Assembly (NCBI RefSeq): GCF_900107045.1
Contig: NZ_FNON01000002.1
Coordinates: 930,001 to 994,000, forward strand
Length of the DNA: 64,000 nt
Reading direction: 5' to 3'
Source: Amycolatopsis xylanica
GTDB lineage: Bacteria > Actinomycetota > Actinomycetes > Mycobacteriales > Pseudonocardiaceae
Positions 8,347-16,872 of this stretch are shown piece after piece. Under the pieces are notes generated by a model. The model searched no databases. It was not told where the DNA came from and was given only the letters and a program-made list of their open reading frames with translations. Within the stretch, counting starts at the first letter, position 1. Each line of letters begins with the position of its first letter. Made by a program: the position numbers and the translations under genes.

Positions 8347-9033
8347 TCAGGCGGGGCCGGGGCGGAGGGTGAGGTCCGTCAGGTGGGCGTCGCGGGAGGC
8401 GGAGACGGCGGTCAGGACCGCGGTGGCGACCGAGTCGGGGCGCAGGTAGCGGGACGCGTCGTAGTCGAAGCCTTCGTCGGCGACGATGGCCTGCTGCATC
8501 TCGGTGTCGGTGCGGCCGGGGTAGATCGAGGTGACGCGGAGGGTTTCCTCTTCGGCGCGCAGGGCGTCGGCGAAGGCGCGGACCGCGAATTTGCTGGCCG
8601 CGTAGGGGGCCCAGCCCGCGCGGGCGTTGAGGCCGGCGCCCGAGTTGATGATGACCACGTGACCGCGGGCGGCGCGCAGGGCCGGCAGGAGCAGGCGGGT
8701 CAGTTCGACCACCGCGAGGGTGTTGACCTCGAAGTTCTTGCGCCAGGCCGAGACGCCAGCCGACTCGATGGTGCCCAGGTCGGCCACGCCCGCCGAGTGC
8801 ACGAGTACGTCGAGCGAGGTGATTTCCGCGGCGCGGGTGGCCAGTGCGTTGAAGTCGGTGAGATCCACCTGCCATGGGGACGCTCCGGGGAGCCGCTCCG
8901 CGACGGCCGCGAGCGCGTTGGCGTCGCGGCCGCCGAGCAGGACGCGGTGGGTGGGTTCGAGCTGGTGGGCGACGGCCGCGCCGATGCCTCGGGAGGCGCC
9001 GGTGACCAGTGCGAGCGGGAGATCCGAAGTCAT
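8347..9033 (-). CDS. SDR-family oxidoreductase
   Basis: This classical short-chain dehydrogenase/reductase (228 aa) uses NAD(P)(H). The nucleotide-binding motif TGASRGIG is at about 11-18, NAG-like HSAGV follows strand 4, and the active site has Ser in INSGAG and the YAASK Tyr/Lys pair. An Arg in the GGRD segment after strand 2 hints at NADPH preference. The substrate is unknown. It lies 18 bases downstream of the AftB-like gene on the same strand and probably shares its transcript. It ends at the bidirectional terminator. Confidence 0.88.
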   Translation of the reverse strand: MTSDLPLALVTGASRGIGAAVAHQLEPTHRVLLGGRDANALAAVAERLPGASPWQVDLTDFNALATRAAEITSLDVLVHSAGVADLGTIESAGVSAWRKNFEVNTLAVVELTRLLLPALRAARGHVVIINSGAGLNARAGWAPYAASKFAVRAFADALRAEEETLRVTSIYPGRTDTEMQQAIVADEGFDYDASRYLRPDSVATAVLTAVSASRDAHLTDLTLRPGPA

Positions 9034-9051
9034 GGCCAGAAGTTACAGCGC

Positions 9052-10794
9052 TCAGTCCGGAATGGACCCGCACTTACGGGCTTGCACCGGGTCCCGGTCG
9101 AAGCGGATGCCGCCTCGGCTGAACGAGCCGGTCAGGTTCGTCATGAAGCGGTCGAACGTCAGCGGCGCGCGGACCGACTCGAGCAGCTCGGCGAGTTCCG
9201 GGCAGCGCAGCGCGTCGCGGGCCGCTTCGATCTGCGACGGGCTGAACGCGCTCGCCTGGCCTGAGCTGTCCAGCCCGCCGGACGCCGAATCACCCAGGTC
9301 CCACACCGACGGCAGCCGCTTCTCGTGGCCGCTGCGGCCCGAGTTGACCACCGACGAATGCGCGCCGAGCACCGAGGCGAGGCCGTACTCGTCGTGGATC
9401 CACACGTCGAGCGGGACGAGCAGGCCGAGCGCGCCCATCGAGTCGGGCGCGATCGTGGTGTGCGGCCGGAACGTCGGGTACCCGCGCCAGCCCGAGCCGG
9501 TGCGCACCAGCACCTCGGGGCCACGCGCTTCACGGAACGCCTGGAGCTGCGCCGGCATACCCGGGTAGGCCACGTAATCCTCGGCGAGCACGGGGTGTTC
9601 GACGCCGGTCGCCCAGGTCCAGTAGCCGCGCTCGTCGGTGATCGCGGTCGCGGCCGGGTGGTTGAAGTACGGCACGCGCAGCGAAGTGCCCGCGACGACG
9701 GCCCAGGCGAGCACGCCGATCAGCGGCGAGATCGTCCAGCGCGTCACCGGGAACACCATCACCGGCAGCAGCAGGCAGAACAACGCGGGCAGCAGCATCC
9801 GGCCGTGCATGAAGTCGCCGCCCACACGCGTGACGTACAGCGCGAGCCCGGCTGCGGCGAGCACCGGCACGGCGACCAGCACCGCGAACCGGCGGCCCGG
9901 CTTGGCGACCTTGCCGAGCAAGCCGAGGGTCAGCGTGGCCAGCAGCACCGGGACCCAGAGCGCATAAGGGCTGGTCAGGTCGAGAAAGTACGTCCAGCCA
10001 CGGTCCCATTGGGCCGCGGATGCCTCCTTGGCGACAGCCGTATTCGGCGTCACGAGGCCGTAGTAACCCATCCGGAAGACCTGGTAGACCAGCGGCAACG
10101 CGCCCGCCGCCAGCAGCCAGCCACCGGTCGTCTTCCACCCGCGCCAGCACAGCACCAGCAGCGCGCCGAACGCCGCCGCGCTGAACAACGCCAGGTCGGG
10201 ACGGACCAGCGGGCCGAGTCCGACGACCAGCGCGGCGGGCCACACCCGCAGCAGGTCGTCCCGGTCGTACCCCGCGCGCACGAGCAGCCACCAGCAGCCG
10301 CCCAGCCACAGCGAGATGAGCCCGGTTTCCAGCCCGGAGGTCGCGAAGTCGTGGAACGGCGGCAGCACCAGCACGACCAGCGCACCGGCGGGCGCCATCA
10401 GCGTGAACCCGGCCGGGCGGTAGAGCTTCCGCGCGCCGTCCATGGCCAGGAACAGGCCGGCCAGCGAGAAGACGAGGCCGGTGACGACCGAGATCCACTC
10501 CAGCCGAAAGGGCAGCAGGCCCACGACCGCGAGCACGGCCGTCCACAGTGGACTGGTGTTCGCCTCGACCCGCTCGCCGGCGTTGAAGACCGGCCCGTTG
10601 CCCTCCCAGAGCTGACGGACCGTGCGCAACACGATCAGCCCATCGTCGCTCATCCAGCGCTGGCGCCACGCGAAGATCGCGAACAGCGCGAGCACCAGAA
10701 CGGTGCCGACCGCGGTCCACCAGTGGTGGTCCGGTGCCTCATCCGGCTCGGTCGGCACGACCGGCTCGACCGACGCGCTGGAGTGCATGGTCAC
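9052..10794 (-). CDS. AftB-like membrane arabinofuranosyltransferase (GT-C fold)
   Basis: This 580-residue multi-pass protein resembles mycobacterial AftB (annotated in some databases as ZomB-like). AftB adds terminal beta-1,2-arabinofuranose to arabinogalactan or lipoarabinomannan from decaprenyl-phosphoarabinose. The GT-C acidic motif is in the first periplasmic loop (RWMSDDGLIVLRT, D50/D51). It is followed by the highly typical NGPVFNAGERVEANTSPLW, and DFATSGLETGL occurs later. About ten hydrophobic helices follow, then a soluble C-terminal domain of about 180 residues. GTG at 10794 is used here; ATG at 10788 is an alternative. It supports an arabinogalactan-type wall in this organism. Confidence 0.8.
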   Translation of the reverse strand: MTMHSSASVEPVVPTEPDEAPDHHWWTAVGTVLVLALFAIFAWRQRWMSDDGLIVLRTVRQLWEGNGPVFNAGERVEANTSPLWTAVLAVVGLLPFRLEWISVVTGLVFSLAGLFLAMDGARKLYRPAGFTLMAPAGALVVLVLPPFHDFATSGLETGLISLWLGGCWWLLVRAGYDRDDLLRVWPAALVVGLGPLVRPDLALFSAAAFGALLVLCWRGWKTTGGWLLAAGALPLVYQVFRMGYYGLVTPNTAVAKEASAAQWDRGWTYFLDLTSPYALWVPVLLATLTLGLLGKVAKPGRRFAVLVAVPVLAAAGLALYVTRVGGDFMHGRMLLPALFCLLLPVMVFPVTRWTISPLIGVLAWAVVAGTSLRVPYFNHPAATAITDERGYWTWATGVEHPVLAEDYVAYPGMPAQLQAFREARGPEVLVRTGSGWRGYPTFRPHTTIAPDSMGALGLLVPLDVWIHDEYGLASVLGAHSSVVNSGRSGHEKRLPSVWDLGDSASGGLDSSGQASAFSPSQIEAARDALRCPELAELLESVRAPLTFDRFMTNLTGSFSRGGIRFDRDPVQARKCGSIPD

Positions 10795-10824
10795 GCATTG
10801 TCGTTCACCCGTGAGGCTGGTCCG

Positions 10825-11397
10825 CTAGGGGGCCAGTTGCCGCAACGCGTACTCGGTCGAAATCGAGACCGCGCTGTACGTCGGGAGGTACTCCTCGTCC
10901 GGCTCGGCCCAGGCGACCGCGACGGCGAGCCGGACGGACTCGCCCGGCTCGAGCCCAGGCAGACGCCAGATCAGCCGGGCGGGCTCCGCCATCTCGACGG
11001 GGAACTCGTCGAGTTCGCCCACCCACCGGCTCGGCAGATATTCGCCCAGCGCCGCGTCCTCGTGCACGCTCTCGAAGTCCGGACCACCGAGCGTGACAGC
11101 GACGTCGGCGGTCTCGAAGGTGAACGCGTCCAGTCGTTCGCCGGTGTCGTAGTCGCCGACGGCGTCGTCGGGGATGCCGGTCAACGCCGCCGTCAGCGTC
11201 ACTTCGGGTACGGGGTCCCGCGCGACGACATGCCACACCGCGGCCCAGAGCGTCACCGGTGGATAGACCGCGGGAAGATCCGGCTCGATGGGCCCGATGC
11301 GCAGGTCCACCTTCGCCTTCCCACCTCCCAGGCGGCATGAGAAGCCGACCACGCCGAGCGGGGTCTCGATGACGTCGAAAAGCGGGCGTTCCTCCAC
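10825..11397 (-). CDS. hypothetical protein, 190 aa
   Basis: The family is not recognised. The protein is acidic, soluble and beta-rich in appearance, with many Val/Leu-Pro segments and no signal peptide. It lies 30 bases upstream of the AftB-like gene on the same strand. The proposed GTG start at 11397 lies inside an 18-bp hairpin that looks like the terminator of the preceding surface-protein gene, so its first codons are read from the terminator stem. A later start, for example the GTG inside LGVVGF near residue 16, is possible. How this gene is expressed is unclear. Confidence 0.6.
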   Translation of the reverse strand: MEERPLFDVIETPLGVVGFSCRLGGGKAKVDLRIGPIEPDLPAVYPPVTLWAAVWHVVARDPVPEVTLTAALTGIPDDAVGDYDTGERLDAFTFETADVAVTLGGPDFESVHEDAALGEYLPSRWVGELDEFPVEMAEPARLIWRLPGLEPGESVRLAVAVAWAEPDEEYLPTYSAVSISTEYALRQLAP

Positions 11398-11424
11398 GTG
11401 CCAAGTGTGGAGGAACGCCCGCTT
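11380..11424 (-). terminator. hairpin terminator of the SdrD_B surface protein gene
   Basis: An 18-bp perfect inverted repeat (11380-11397 with 11407-11424) has a nine-base loop. On the minus strand it is followed by a short T tract (11378-11381). It starts nine bases after the surface protein stop and overlaps the 5' end of the next ORF. Confidence 0.75.
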
Positions 11425-11432
11425 CGTCGCCG

Positions 11433-14400
11433 TCAGCCGCGAGCGCGGCGCCGGATGCCGACGGTCAGCACGAGACCGCCGGCCAGCAGTAGCACGCCGA
11501 TACCGGCCATGAAGCCGATCGGAGCGCCGGTCTTGGCCAGGTTCTTGCCTGGCGTGGTGCCCGGCTCGGAGTGGCCGCCGATCAAGCCCGCGTCGAGCGT
11601 CAGGTCTTCACGCTTGGCGACGCCCAGCTTCGTCACCGGCGTGCACTTGCTCGCCGGGTTCATCGCGGAGTCCTTGCCGTTGTGCCCGGCCGCGTCGGCC
11701 TTGGTCGGTGTGTAGCCCTTGTACTCGGCAGGCAGGCTCCCCAGGTCGAAGCAGACCTGGTACTCGCCATCCTTCAGGTTGTCGAACAGGTACCTGCCCT
11801 GCGGGTTGGTCGTCGTCGACGAGACGACCTTGCCGTCGGCGTCCTTCAAGACCACCTTGACGTCTTCGACGCCGGGCTCGCCCTGGTCCTGGATGCCGTT
11901 CTTGTTCGTGTCGTACCAGACGAAATCGCCGACCTTGTTCACCGGCGTCACCTTCGGCGCGACGATCCCGGCGTCGAGCGTCAGGTCCTCACGCTTGCCG
12001 GGGCCGAGCTTGGTGACCGGCGTGCACTTGGTCGCCGGGTCGGCCGCGGAGTCGGTGCCGTTGTGGCTCGCCGCGCCCGCCTTGGTCAGGGTGTAGCCCT
12101 TGAACTCGCCCGCGACCTCGAAGCACACCTGGTAGCCACCGTCCGGCAGGTCGCCGAACACGTACTTGCCGTCCTTGTCGGTGACGGCGGACTTGTCAGT
12201 GTCCTTGAGCGTGACCTTGACGCCGGGCGCGCCCTTCTCGCTCGGGTCCTGGATGCCGTTGGCGTTGGTGTCGATCCAGACGTAGTCGCCGAGGCGGTTG
12301 GCCGGTGCGACGATGCCCATGTCGAGCGTGAGGTCTTCGCGGTTGCCGGTACCGAGTTTGACCGGCTTCGCGCAGCCTGTCGACATGTCGGCATCGGAGT
12401 CCTTGGTCACGTCGCCCGCGCCCGGCTTGGTCACCTGGTAATCGGCGTACTGACCGGGCAAGCCCTTCAGGTCGAAGCAGACCGTGTACGTGCCGTCCGG
12501 CAGGTCACCGAACCCGTACTTGCCCTGCGCGTCGGTCACCGTCGACTTGTCGGTGTCCTTCAGCGTCACCTTTACGCCCTGCACCGGAGCCTCGCCGGAG
12601 TCCTGTAGCCCGTTCTTGTTCGCGTCGACCCAGACGAAGTCGCCGAGCTTGTTCACCGGCGCGATGAGACCGGCGTCCAGCGTCAGGTCCTCGCGCTTGG
12701 CCGCGCCGAGCGTCGTCGGCTTGGCGCACCCGGTCGCCGGGTCGGCGTCCGAGTCCTTGGCGACGTCACCGGCGCCGACCTTGGTCAGCGTGTAGTCCTT
12801 GACCTCGAAGCAGACCGTGTAGGTGCCGTCCTTGAGATTGTCGACGAGATACTTGCCGTCCTTATCCGTGGTCGCCGTGACATCGGTGCCCTGCAGGGTC
12901 ACCTTCACGCCCTCGACGCCCGGCTCGCCGGAGTCCTGCAGGCCGTTCTTGTTCGCGTCGATCCACACGAAGTCGCCAAGCCGGTTGACCGGCTCGATGA
13001 GACCGGCATCGAGCGTGAGGTCTTCGCGCTTGGCCGCGCCGAGCGTGACCTGCGGGGTGCACCCGGTCGCGGTGTCGGCGTCCGAGTCCTTGGCCGGGTC
13101 GCCCGCGTTCGGCTTGGTCACCTGATATCCCGCGACCGCCTGCGGCAGCGCCTTGATGTCGAAGCAGACCTGGTATGTGCCGTCGCCCAGGTTGTCGAAG
13201 AGGTACTTGCCGTCGGGGCCGGTGGTCGTGGTGAGGTCGGTGCCCTTGAGGGTCACCTTCACACCCGGCACCGCCGGTTCGCCGGAGTCCTGCAAGCCGT
13301 TCTTGTTGGTGTCGACCCAGACGTAGTCGCCGAGTTTGTTCGGCGGCGAGACGAGACCGAGGTCGAGCGTGAGGTCTTCGTGCTTGGCGCTGCCGAGGGT
13401 GGTCGGCGCGGTGCAGCCGTCGGCGCCCGCGTCGGAGTCCTTGGCGTCGTCGCCCGCGTCCGGCTTGGTCACCTGGTAGCCGGTCACCGCGGCGGGCAGC
13501 TTCGCGACGTCGAAGCAGACCGTGTAGCTGCCGTCGTCGAGGTTGTCGAAGAGGTACTTACCGTCCTTGTCCGTGATCGCGGACTTATCGGTGCCTTTCA
13601 GCGTCGCCTGCACGCCCGGCACCGGGGGCTCGCCGGTGTCCTGCAAGCCGTTCTTGTTCGCGTCGATCCACACGAAGTCGCCGAGGCGGTTGACCGGCGC
13701 GATGAGACCGGCGTCCAGCGTGAGGTCTTCGCGTTTGGCCGAACCGAGCGTGGTGGCGGCGGTGCAGCCGGTCGCCGGGTCGGCGTCGGAGTCCTTCGCG
13801 ACGTCGCCCGCGTTCTTCTTGGTGATCTGGTATCCGGCGACGTTCTGCGGCAACGCTTTCAGGTCGAAGCAGACCGTGTAGGCGCCGTCGTTGAGAGTGT
13901 CGAAGAGGTACTTGCCGTCCGGGCCGGTGGTCGTGCTGAGGTCGGTGCCCTGCAACGTCACCTTCACGCCCTGGACACCCGGCTCGCCCGCGTCTTGCAG
14001 GCCGTTCTTGTTCGTGTCGATCCAGACGAAGTCGCCAAGCTTGTTCGGCGGCGAGACGATGCCCGCGTCCAACGTGAGGTCTTCGCGCTTCGCGGCGCCC
14101 AAGGTGGCCGGCTTGGCACAGCCGGTCGCGGGGTCGGCGTCCGAGTCAGACGCGACGTCTCCGGCGTTGGCCTTGGTCGGCTTGTAGCCCGCGTACGGCG
14201 CGGGAAGATTGGTGGTCTCGAAGCAGACGGTGTACGCGCCGTCCGGCAGATCGGTGAAGAGGTATTTGCCGTCGGGACCGGTAGTCGTGGCGCGATCGGT
14301 GCCCTTGAGGGTCACCTTGACGCCGGGAACGCCGGGCTCGCCGGTGTCCTGCAGACCGTTCTTGTTCGTGTCCGCCCAGACGAAGTCGCCAAGCCGGTTC

Positions 14401-16460
14401 AGCGGCGGCACGATGCCGAGGTCCAGGGTGAGGTCTTCGCGCTTGCCGGGCCCGACGGTGGTGGCCGGTGTGCAGCCGGTCGCCGGGTCGGCGTCGGAGT
14501 CCTTCGTGTCGTCGCCACTGTCCTTTGTGGTCACTTGGTGGCCCGCGAAGTCGGCGGGCAGGTGCGCGACGTCGAAGCAGACTTTGTAGCTGCCGTCGTT
14601 CAGCTCGGGGAACAGGTACTTGCCGTCCGGACCGGTGGTCGTGGTGGTGACCAGCGTGCCACCGCCGTCCTGCAGGGTCACTTTGACGCCGGGCACGCCC
14701 GGTTCGCCGGGGTCCTGCAGGCCGTTGCGGTTGGTGTCGACCCAGACGAAGTCGCCGAGCTTGTCTCCGGGTGGCTGGATACCCGCGTCGAGCGTCAGGT
14801 CTTCGCGCTTGTTCGCGCCGAGTGTGGTGTTCGCGGTGCAGCCGTCCGGCCCGGCGTCGGAGTCCTTGGTGTCGTCGCCCGCGTCCTTCTTCGTCACCTT
14901 GTAGCCCGCGTACTGCGCGGGGAGGCCTGCCAGGTCGAAGCAGACCTGGTAGGTGCCGTCACCCAGGTTGTCGAAGAGGTACTTGCCGTCCGCGCCCGTG
15001 GTGGTCGTGGCGGTGGCGGCCCCTTTGAGCGTCGCTTTGATCCCCTGGACGCCGGGCTCACCGGCGTCCTGGAGGCCGTTCTTGTTGGTGTCCGCCCAGA
15101 CGAAGTCGCCTAGCCGGTTCGTGGGCGGGGTGAGCCCGAGGTCGAGCGTCAGGTCCTCACGCTTGTCGGCGCCCAGCGTGGTCTTCGCCGTGCAACCGTC
15201 GGCTCCGGCGTCGGAGTCCTTAGTGTCGTCGCCCGCGTCCTTCTTCGTCGGCTTGTACTCGGCGACCGCCTTCGGGAGGTTCGCCACGTCGAAGCAGACG
15301 GTGTAGTCGCCGTCCGGCAGCTTGTCGAACAGATACTTACCCTGCGCGTCGGTCGTCTTGGCCGTGCCGACGTCCTTACCGGCGCCGTCCTTCAGCGCGA
15401 CCTTGACACCGGGCACCCCGGCCTCGCCGGAGTCCTGCAGGCCGTTGCGGTTGGTGTCCACCCAGACGAAGTCGCCGACCTTGTCGATCGCGGGCGGTGT
15501 CTTGACGATGATCGTGGCGGTGGCCGTCTTGTCACCGAGCTTGTCGCCGTTCGCCGAGGTCACGCCGGAGACGGTGACCGTGTTGACGTGGCCGTCGTCG
15601 TCGATGGTGACGTTGGGGTGATCGCAGGTGAGCACCTGGTTCTTGCTGCCGTCCAGCGTCGCGATCGGCGCGGGCTGCGTCGCGCACCACGGGTCGGTGA
15701 CCGTGAGGTTTTTGAGCTGGACGCTGCCCTCGTTGGTCACCGTGATGCGGTATTTGGCGGTCTGCCCGGCGGTGATGGTGGCTTTCGGGCCCCACGTGCC
15801 GGTGGCCGGGTCCTGCACTTCCTTTTTCACCGAGTAGGCGGCGAGCTGCAGGTAAACGCAGTCCCATTTGACCCAGTTGTAGTTTGTTTCGGCGAAGAAC
15901 CGCACCGAGGTCGCCGCGGCGGGCGCGGTCGACGCCGGGAAATCCTGACGCGCGACCTTCTTGTCGGTGTTGACGTCGTGTGTGACTTTGAGCTTGTTTT
16001 CCAGCACGACCTTGTTCGCCGCGTCGTAGAAACGCAGACCGGTGAACTGGTTGTCACCGGCACGCGAGAGGTTTTCCGCGTGCGTCCCGGTGAAATCGGT
16101 CAGGGTGTAGATACCGCCCGGCACGAATTTCTGCGCCTGGTACGCGGTGCTGACCATCTTGTCCGGCGTCTGAATCAACGCATACGTCGCACCATCAGAC
16201 GGATAGGTGCCATCGGTGTAGAGCTTGGGAACCTTGTTGTTCGGCGTGCCGTTCGGCACCGGCGCCGCACCAGTGAACGTGTAGCCGGTCGGCGCGCTCT
16301 TCGCCCCACCGACCACCTGCTCCACACTCGGGTTCGGCGCGATGCCACCGGCACAGCCTGCCGAGATCACCGGCGGCGCCGCGGTGGCCGCCGTGGCACC
16401 GGCCATGGCGGAACCGAGGACAAGCGCCCCGGCCGATAAGACGGCGAGTGCTCTTTTCAC
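11433..16460 (-). CDS. LAxTG-anchored cell-wall protein with 11 SdrD_B repeats
   Basis: This 1675-residue secreted adhesin- or stalk-like protein is predicted to be covalently attached to peptidoglycan by a sortase. It has a signal peptide (about 1-28, ending ATAA). An N-terminal beta-rich domain (to about 215) and a DUF11-like Ig domain (to about 320) follow. Then come 11 SdrD_B/Cna-B-type repeats of about 115 residues, each opening with LGDFVWxDxNxNGLQDxGE, an Asp-rich calcium-binding motif. The C-terminus has LAKTG at 1641-1645, a hydrophobic helix and RRRARG. LAxTG is the class E sortase signal, and no sortase gene is in the window. GTG at 16460 follows a TTGGAG ribosome site. The ligand is unknown. 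Confidence 0.92.
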   Translation of the reverse strand: MKRALAVLSAGALVLGSAMAGATAATAAPPVISAGCAGGIAPNPSVEQVVGGAKSAPTGYTFTGAAPVPNGTPNNKVPKLYTDGTYPSDGATYALIQTPDKMVSTAYQAQKFVPGGIYTLTDFTGTHAENLSRAGDNQFTGLRFYDAANKVVLENKLKVTHDVNTDKKVARQDFPASTAPAAATSVRFFAETNYNWVKWDCVYLQLAAYSVKKEVQDPATGTWGPKATITAGQTAKYRITVTNEGSVQLKNLTVTDPWCATQPAPIATLDGSKNQVLTCDHPNVTIDDDGHVNTVTVSGVTSANGDKLGDKTATATIIVKTPPAIDKVGDFVWVDTNRNGLQDSGEAGVPGVKVALKDGAGKDVGTAKTTDAQGKYLFDKLPDGDYTVCFDVANLPKAVAEYKPTKKDAGDDTKDSDAGADGCTAKTTLGADKREDLTLDLGLTPPTNRLGDFVWADTNKNGLQDAGEPGVQGIKATLKGAATATTTTGADGKYLFDNLGDGTYQVCFDLAGLPAQYAGYKVTKKDAGDDTKDSDAGPDGCTANTTLGANKREDLTLDAGIQPPGDKLGDFVWVDTNRNGLQDPGEPGVPGVKVTLQDGGGTLVTTTTTGPDGKYLFPELNDGSYKVCFDVAHLPADFAGHQVTTKDSGDDTKDSDADPATGCTPATTVGPGKREDLTLDLGIVPPLNRLGDFVWADTNKNGLQDTGEPGVPGVKVTLKGTDRATTTGPDGKYLFTDLPDGAYTVCFETTNLPAPYAGYKPTKANAGDVASDSDADPATGCAKPATLGAAKREDLTLDAGIVSPPNKLGDFVWIDTNKNGLQDAGEPGVQGVKVTLQGTDLSTTTGPDGKYLFDTLNDGAYTVCFDLKALPQNVAGYQITKKNAGDVAKDSDADPATGCTAATTLGSAKREDLTLDAGLIAPVNRLGDFVWIDANKNGLQDTGEPPVPGVQATLKGTDKSAITDKDGKYLFDNLDDGSYTVCFDVAKLPAAVTGYQVTKPDAGDDAKDSDAGADGCTAPTTLGSAKHEDLTLDLGLVSPPNKLGDYVWVDTNKNGLQDSGEPAVPGVKVTLKGTDLTTTTGPDGKYLFDNLGDGTYQVCFDIKALPQAVAGYQVTKPNAGDPAKDSDADTATGCTPQVTLGAAKREDLTLDAGLIEPVNRLGDFVWIDANKNGLQDSGEPGVEGVKVTLQGTDVTATTDKDGKYLVDNLKDGTYTVCFEVKDYTLTKVGAGDVAKDSDADPATGCAKPTTLGAAKREDLTLDAGLIAPVNKLGDFVWVDANKNGLQDSGEAPVQGVKVTLKDTDKSTVTDAQGKYGFGDLPDGTYTVCFDLKGLPGQYADYQVTKPGAGDVTKDSDADMSTGCAKPVKLGTGNREDLTLDMGIVAPANRLGDYVWIDTNANGIQDPSEKGAPGVKVTLKDTDKSAVTDKDGKYVFGDLPDGGYQVCFEVAGEFKGYTLTKAGAASHNGTDSAADPATKCTPVTKLGPGKREDLTLDAGIVAPKVTPVNKVGDFVWYDTNKNGIQDQGEPGVEDVKVVLKDADGKVVSSTTTNPQGRYLFDNLKDGEYQVCFDLGSLPAEYKGYTPTKADAAGHNGKDSAMNPASKCTPVTKLGVAKREDLTLDAGLIGGHSEPGTTPGKNLAKTGAPIGFMAGIGVLLLAGGLVLTVGIRRRARG
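11580..15490 (-). repeat. 11 tandem SdrD_B coding repeats of about 350 bp
   Basis: The coding repeat units recur every 336-367 bp on the minus strand, each marked by the GDFVW/GDYVW codons. Unit 8 is shortest because it lacks several residues after CFEV. Linkers alternate between NRLGD and NKLGD forms. Units are diverged, not identical, so the array is old or selected for divergence. Copy-number change by recombination is possible. Confidence 0.9.
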
Positions 16461-16872
16461 CTGGCTACTCCAAGCTCTAGAAAATCAGGCGGGAAACCAA
16501 GATGAAAGCTATTCCCCATTGCCGACACGCGGAATCGCTGAACGGAGTGCGCTGCCAGCACAGCGGTGGCCAATTCGACACCTGAAGATCAAATCGCTCA
16601 ATCGTGCACACGGAACTCGGAGTGTCGACCATGCGCGGCTGCGCAAACAAGAATCACCGAAGGCTCGGACCCGAACTGGGTAACTCGGTCAGGGGACACC
16701 GAAAGTAACGGTGTCGCCCACCGAATTCACACACGACCCGAGGTTCCGATCCGCTTCGGCGGAGGGTGACGAAATGTCGAGTGACCCACTCGCCCGGGGG
16801 ACACTCACCCGGGTAAAGCAAGCGCCGCCGAGGAACCTCCTCGGCGGCGCTCGGGCTGCTGACCAGGTGCGA
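16461..16872. other. 412-bp intergenic region upstream of the SdrD_B gene
   Basis: This region holds the phoX terminator at its right end and a small inverted repeat CGAGTG-ACC-CACTCG at 16778-16792. The rest is more AT-rich and presumably contains the surface-protein promoter and leader. I see no convincing ORF and no riboswitch that I can name. Confidence 0.6.
16822..16850 (-). terminator. terminator of the PhoX phosphatase gene
   Basis: A 13-bp perfect GC-rich stem (16822-16834 with 16838-16850) has an ACC loop. On the minus strand it lies 23 bases after the phosphatase stop and is followed by a T-rich stretch. Confidence 0.8.

Noticed and set aside
13380..15113. 577-residue plus-strand frame inside the SdrD_B gene
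   Set aside because: It is a periodic Val/Arg/Gly-rich antisense translation of the coding repeats, open only because the repeats are GC-rich and periodic.
11580..15490. CRISPR-like or satellite array
   Set aside because: The period is about 350 bp, the repeats are diverged and in one continuous reading frame with SdrD_B motifs; they are coding repeats.
16461..16872. c-di-AMP riboswitch upstream of the surface protein gene
   Set aside because: I looked for ydaO-type conserved blocks, as often found upstream of actinomycete wall proteins, and could not identify them.
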